From NCBI GenBank assembly GCA_900321595.1, contig ONWP01000023.1, forward strand, positions 1-6,272: 6,272 nucleotides of DNA, given 5' to 3'. A model generated the notes under the pieces. That model was not told the origin of the DNA and searched no databases. It saw nothing but the letters and a program-made list of their open reading frames with translations. Each line of letters begins with the position of its first letter. Within the stretch, counting starts at the first letter, position 1. Made by a program: the position numbers and the translations under genes. Origin of the DNA: an uncultured Eubacteriales bacterium (lineage in GTDB: Bacteria; Bacillota; Clostridia; Oscillospirales; Acutalibacteraceae). Shown here in pieces: positions 6,091 through 6,272 of this stretch.

Positions 6091-6272
6091 TTATTTGCCG
6101 AACAGCCCGCGCAGGAAGCGCCGGAGCGTCAGGAAGAAGGTGCGGATCCGCGCCGCCAGCTTGGGCTGCTTCTGCGCTTCTTCCGTCTGCGGGGTGAGCG
6201 CGCCCGTTTCGCGGTCGTAGGTCAGATACTGCGGATACCGCGCGTCGCTGTTGACGTCGGGCTGACTGTCCG
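6091..6272 (-). CDS. C-terminal end of an unidentified protein (5' end outside window)
   Basis: Reading in from the right edge on the minus strand, an open frame of 59 codons ends at TAA (6091-6093). The visible part begins DSQPDVNSDARYPQYLTYD, continues through a polar stretch (RETGALTPQTEEAQKQPK), and ends in KLAARIRTFFLTLRRFLRG followed by LFGK. The last 23 residues alternate basic and bulky hydrophobic residues and could form a cationic amphipathic helix lying on a membrane. I do not recognise the family. The frame is supported by its lack of stops, codon bias like that of its neighbours, and a stop placed just before the shared convergent terminator region. Confidence 0.6.
   Translation of the reverse strand, partial: DSQPDVNSDARYPQYLTYDRETGALTPQTEEAQKQPKLAARIRTFFLTLRRFLRGLFGK

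Noticed and set aside
1..6272. Mobile element, CRISPR array or defence system
   Set aside because: No terminal repeats, direct-repeat arrays, transposase, integrase or toxin-like genes were found, and composition is even apart from ordinary promoter regions.

Overview
The window is GC-rich bacterial DNA with sharply AT-rich intergenic promoters. All three promoters resemble sigma-A type sites with 17-bp spacers, and the ribosome binding sites are strong AGGAGG-like sequences. Together with a DUF5696-type lipoprotein and an acetyl-CoA-type MetA, this suggests a high-GC member of the Bacillota (Clostridia), perhaps a gut lineage. That placement is inference; no rRNA or other marker gene is present.

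Left part (1-2991, minus strand): a probable two-gene operon. A TTGATT-17-TATAAT promoter drives a 751-residue predicted lipoprotein of the DUF5696 type. Sixteen bases after its stop, metA (homoserine O-acyltransferase, first step of methionine synthesis from homoserine) begins; its 3' end lies outside the window. MetA carries glutamate at position 111, the residue associated with acetyl-CoA rather than succinyl-CoA use.

Centre (2922-4333): a divergent intergenic region with two face-to-face promoters and two small palindromes, then a 389-residue protein with ten predicted membrane segments on the plus strand. Its topology and fragments of its C-terminal half look like a divergent SEDS (FtsW/RodA/SpoVE) protein, but the acidic catalytic motifs appear to be missing. 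One or two GC-rich hairpins follow it.

Right part (4334-6272): a single-gene transcription unit with its own promoter, a leader of about 80 bases, a 498-residue PLP-dependent class III aminotransferase of the glutamate-1-semialdehyde aminomutase (HemL) type, and a clear intrinsic terminator. Its codon use (all 30 lysines read as AAG) points to high expression. A convergent minus-strand gene enters from the right edge; only its last 59 codons are visible.

I see no tRNA, rRNA, CRISPR array, insertion sequence, transposase or phage gene. The genes do not form an obvious single pathway. The best candidates for unexplained biology are the lipoprotein-metA pairing, the apparently non-catalytic SEDS-like protein, and the real substrate of the aminotransferase.
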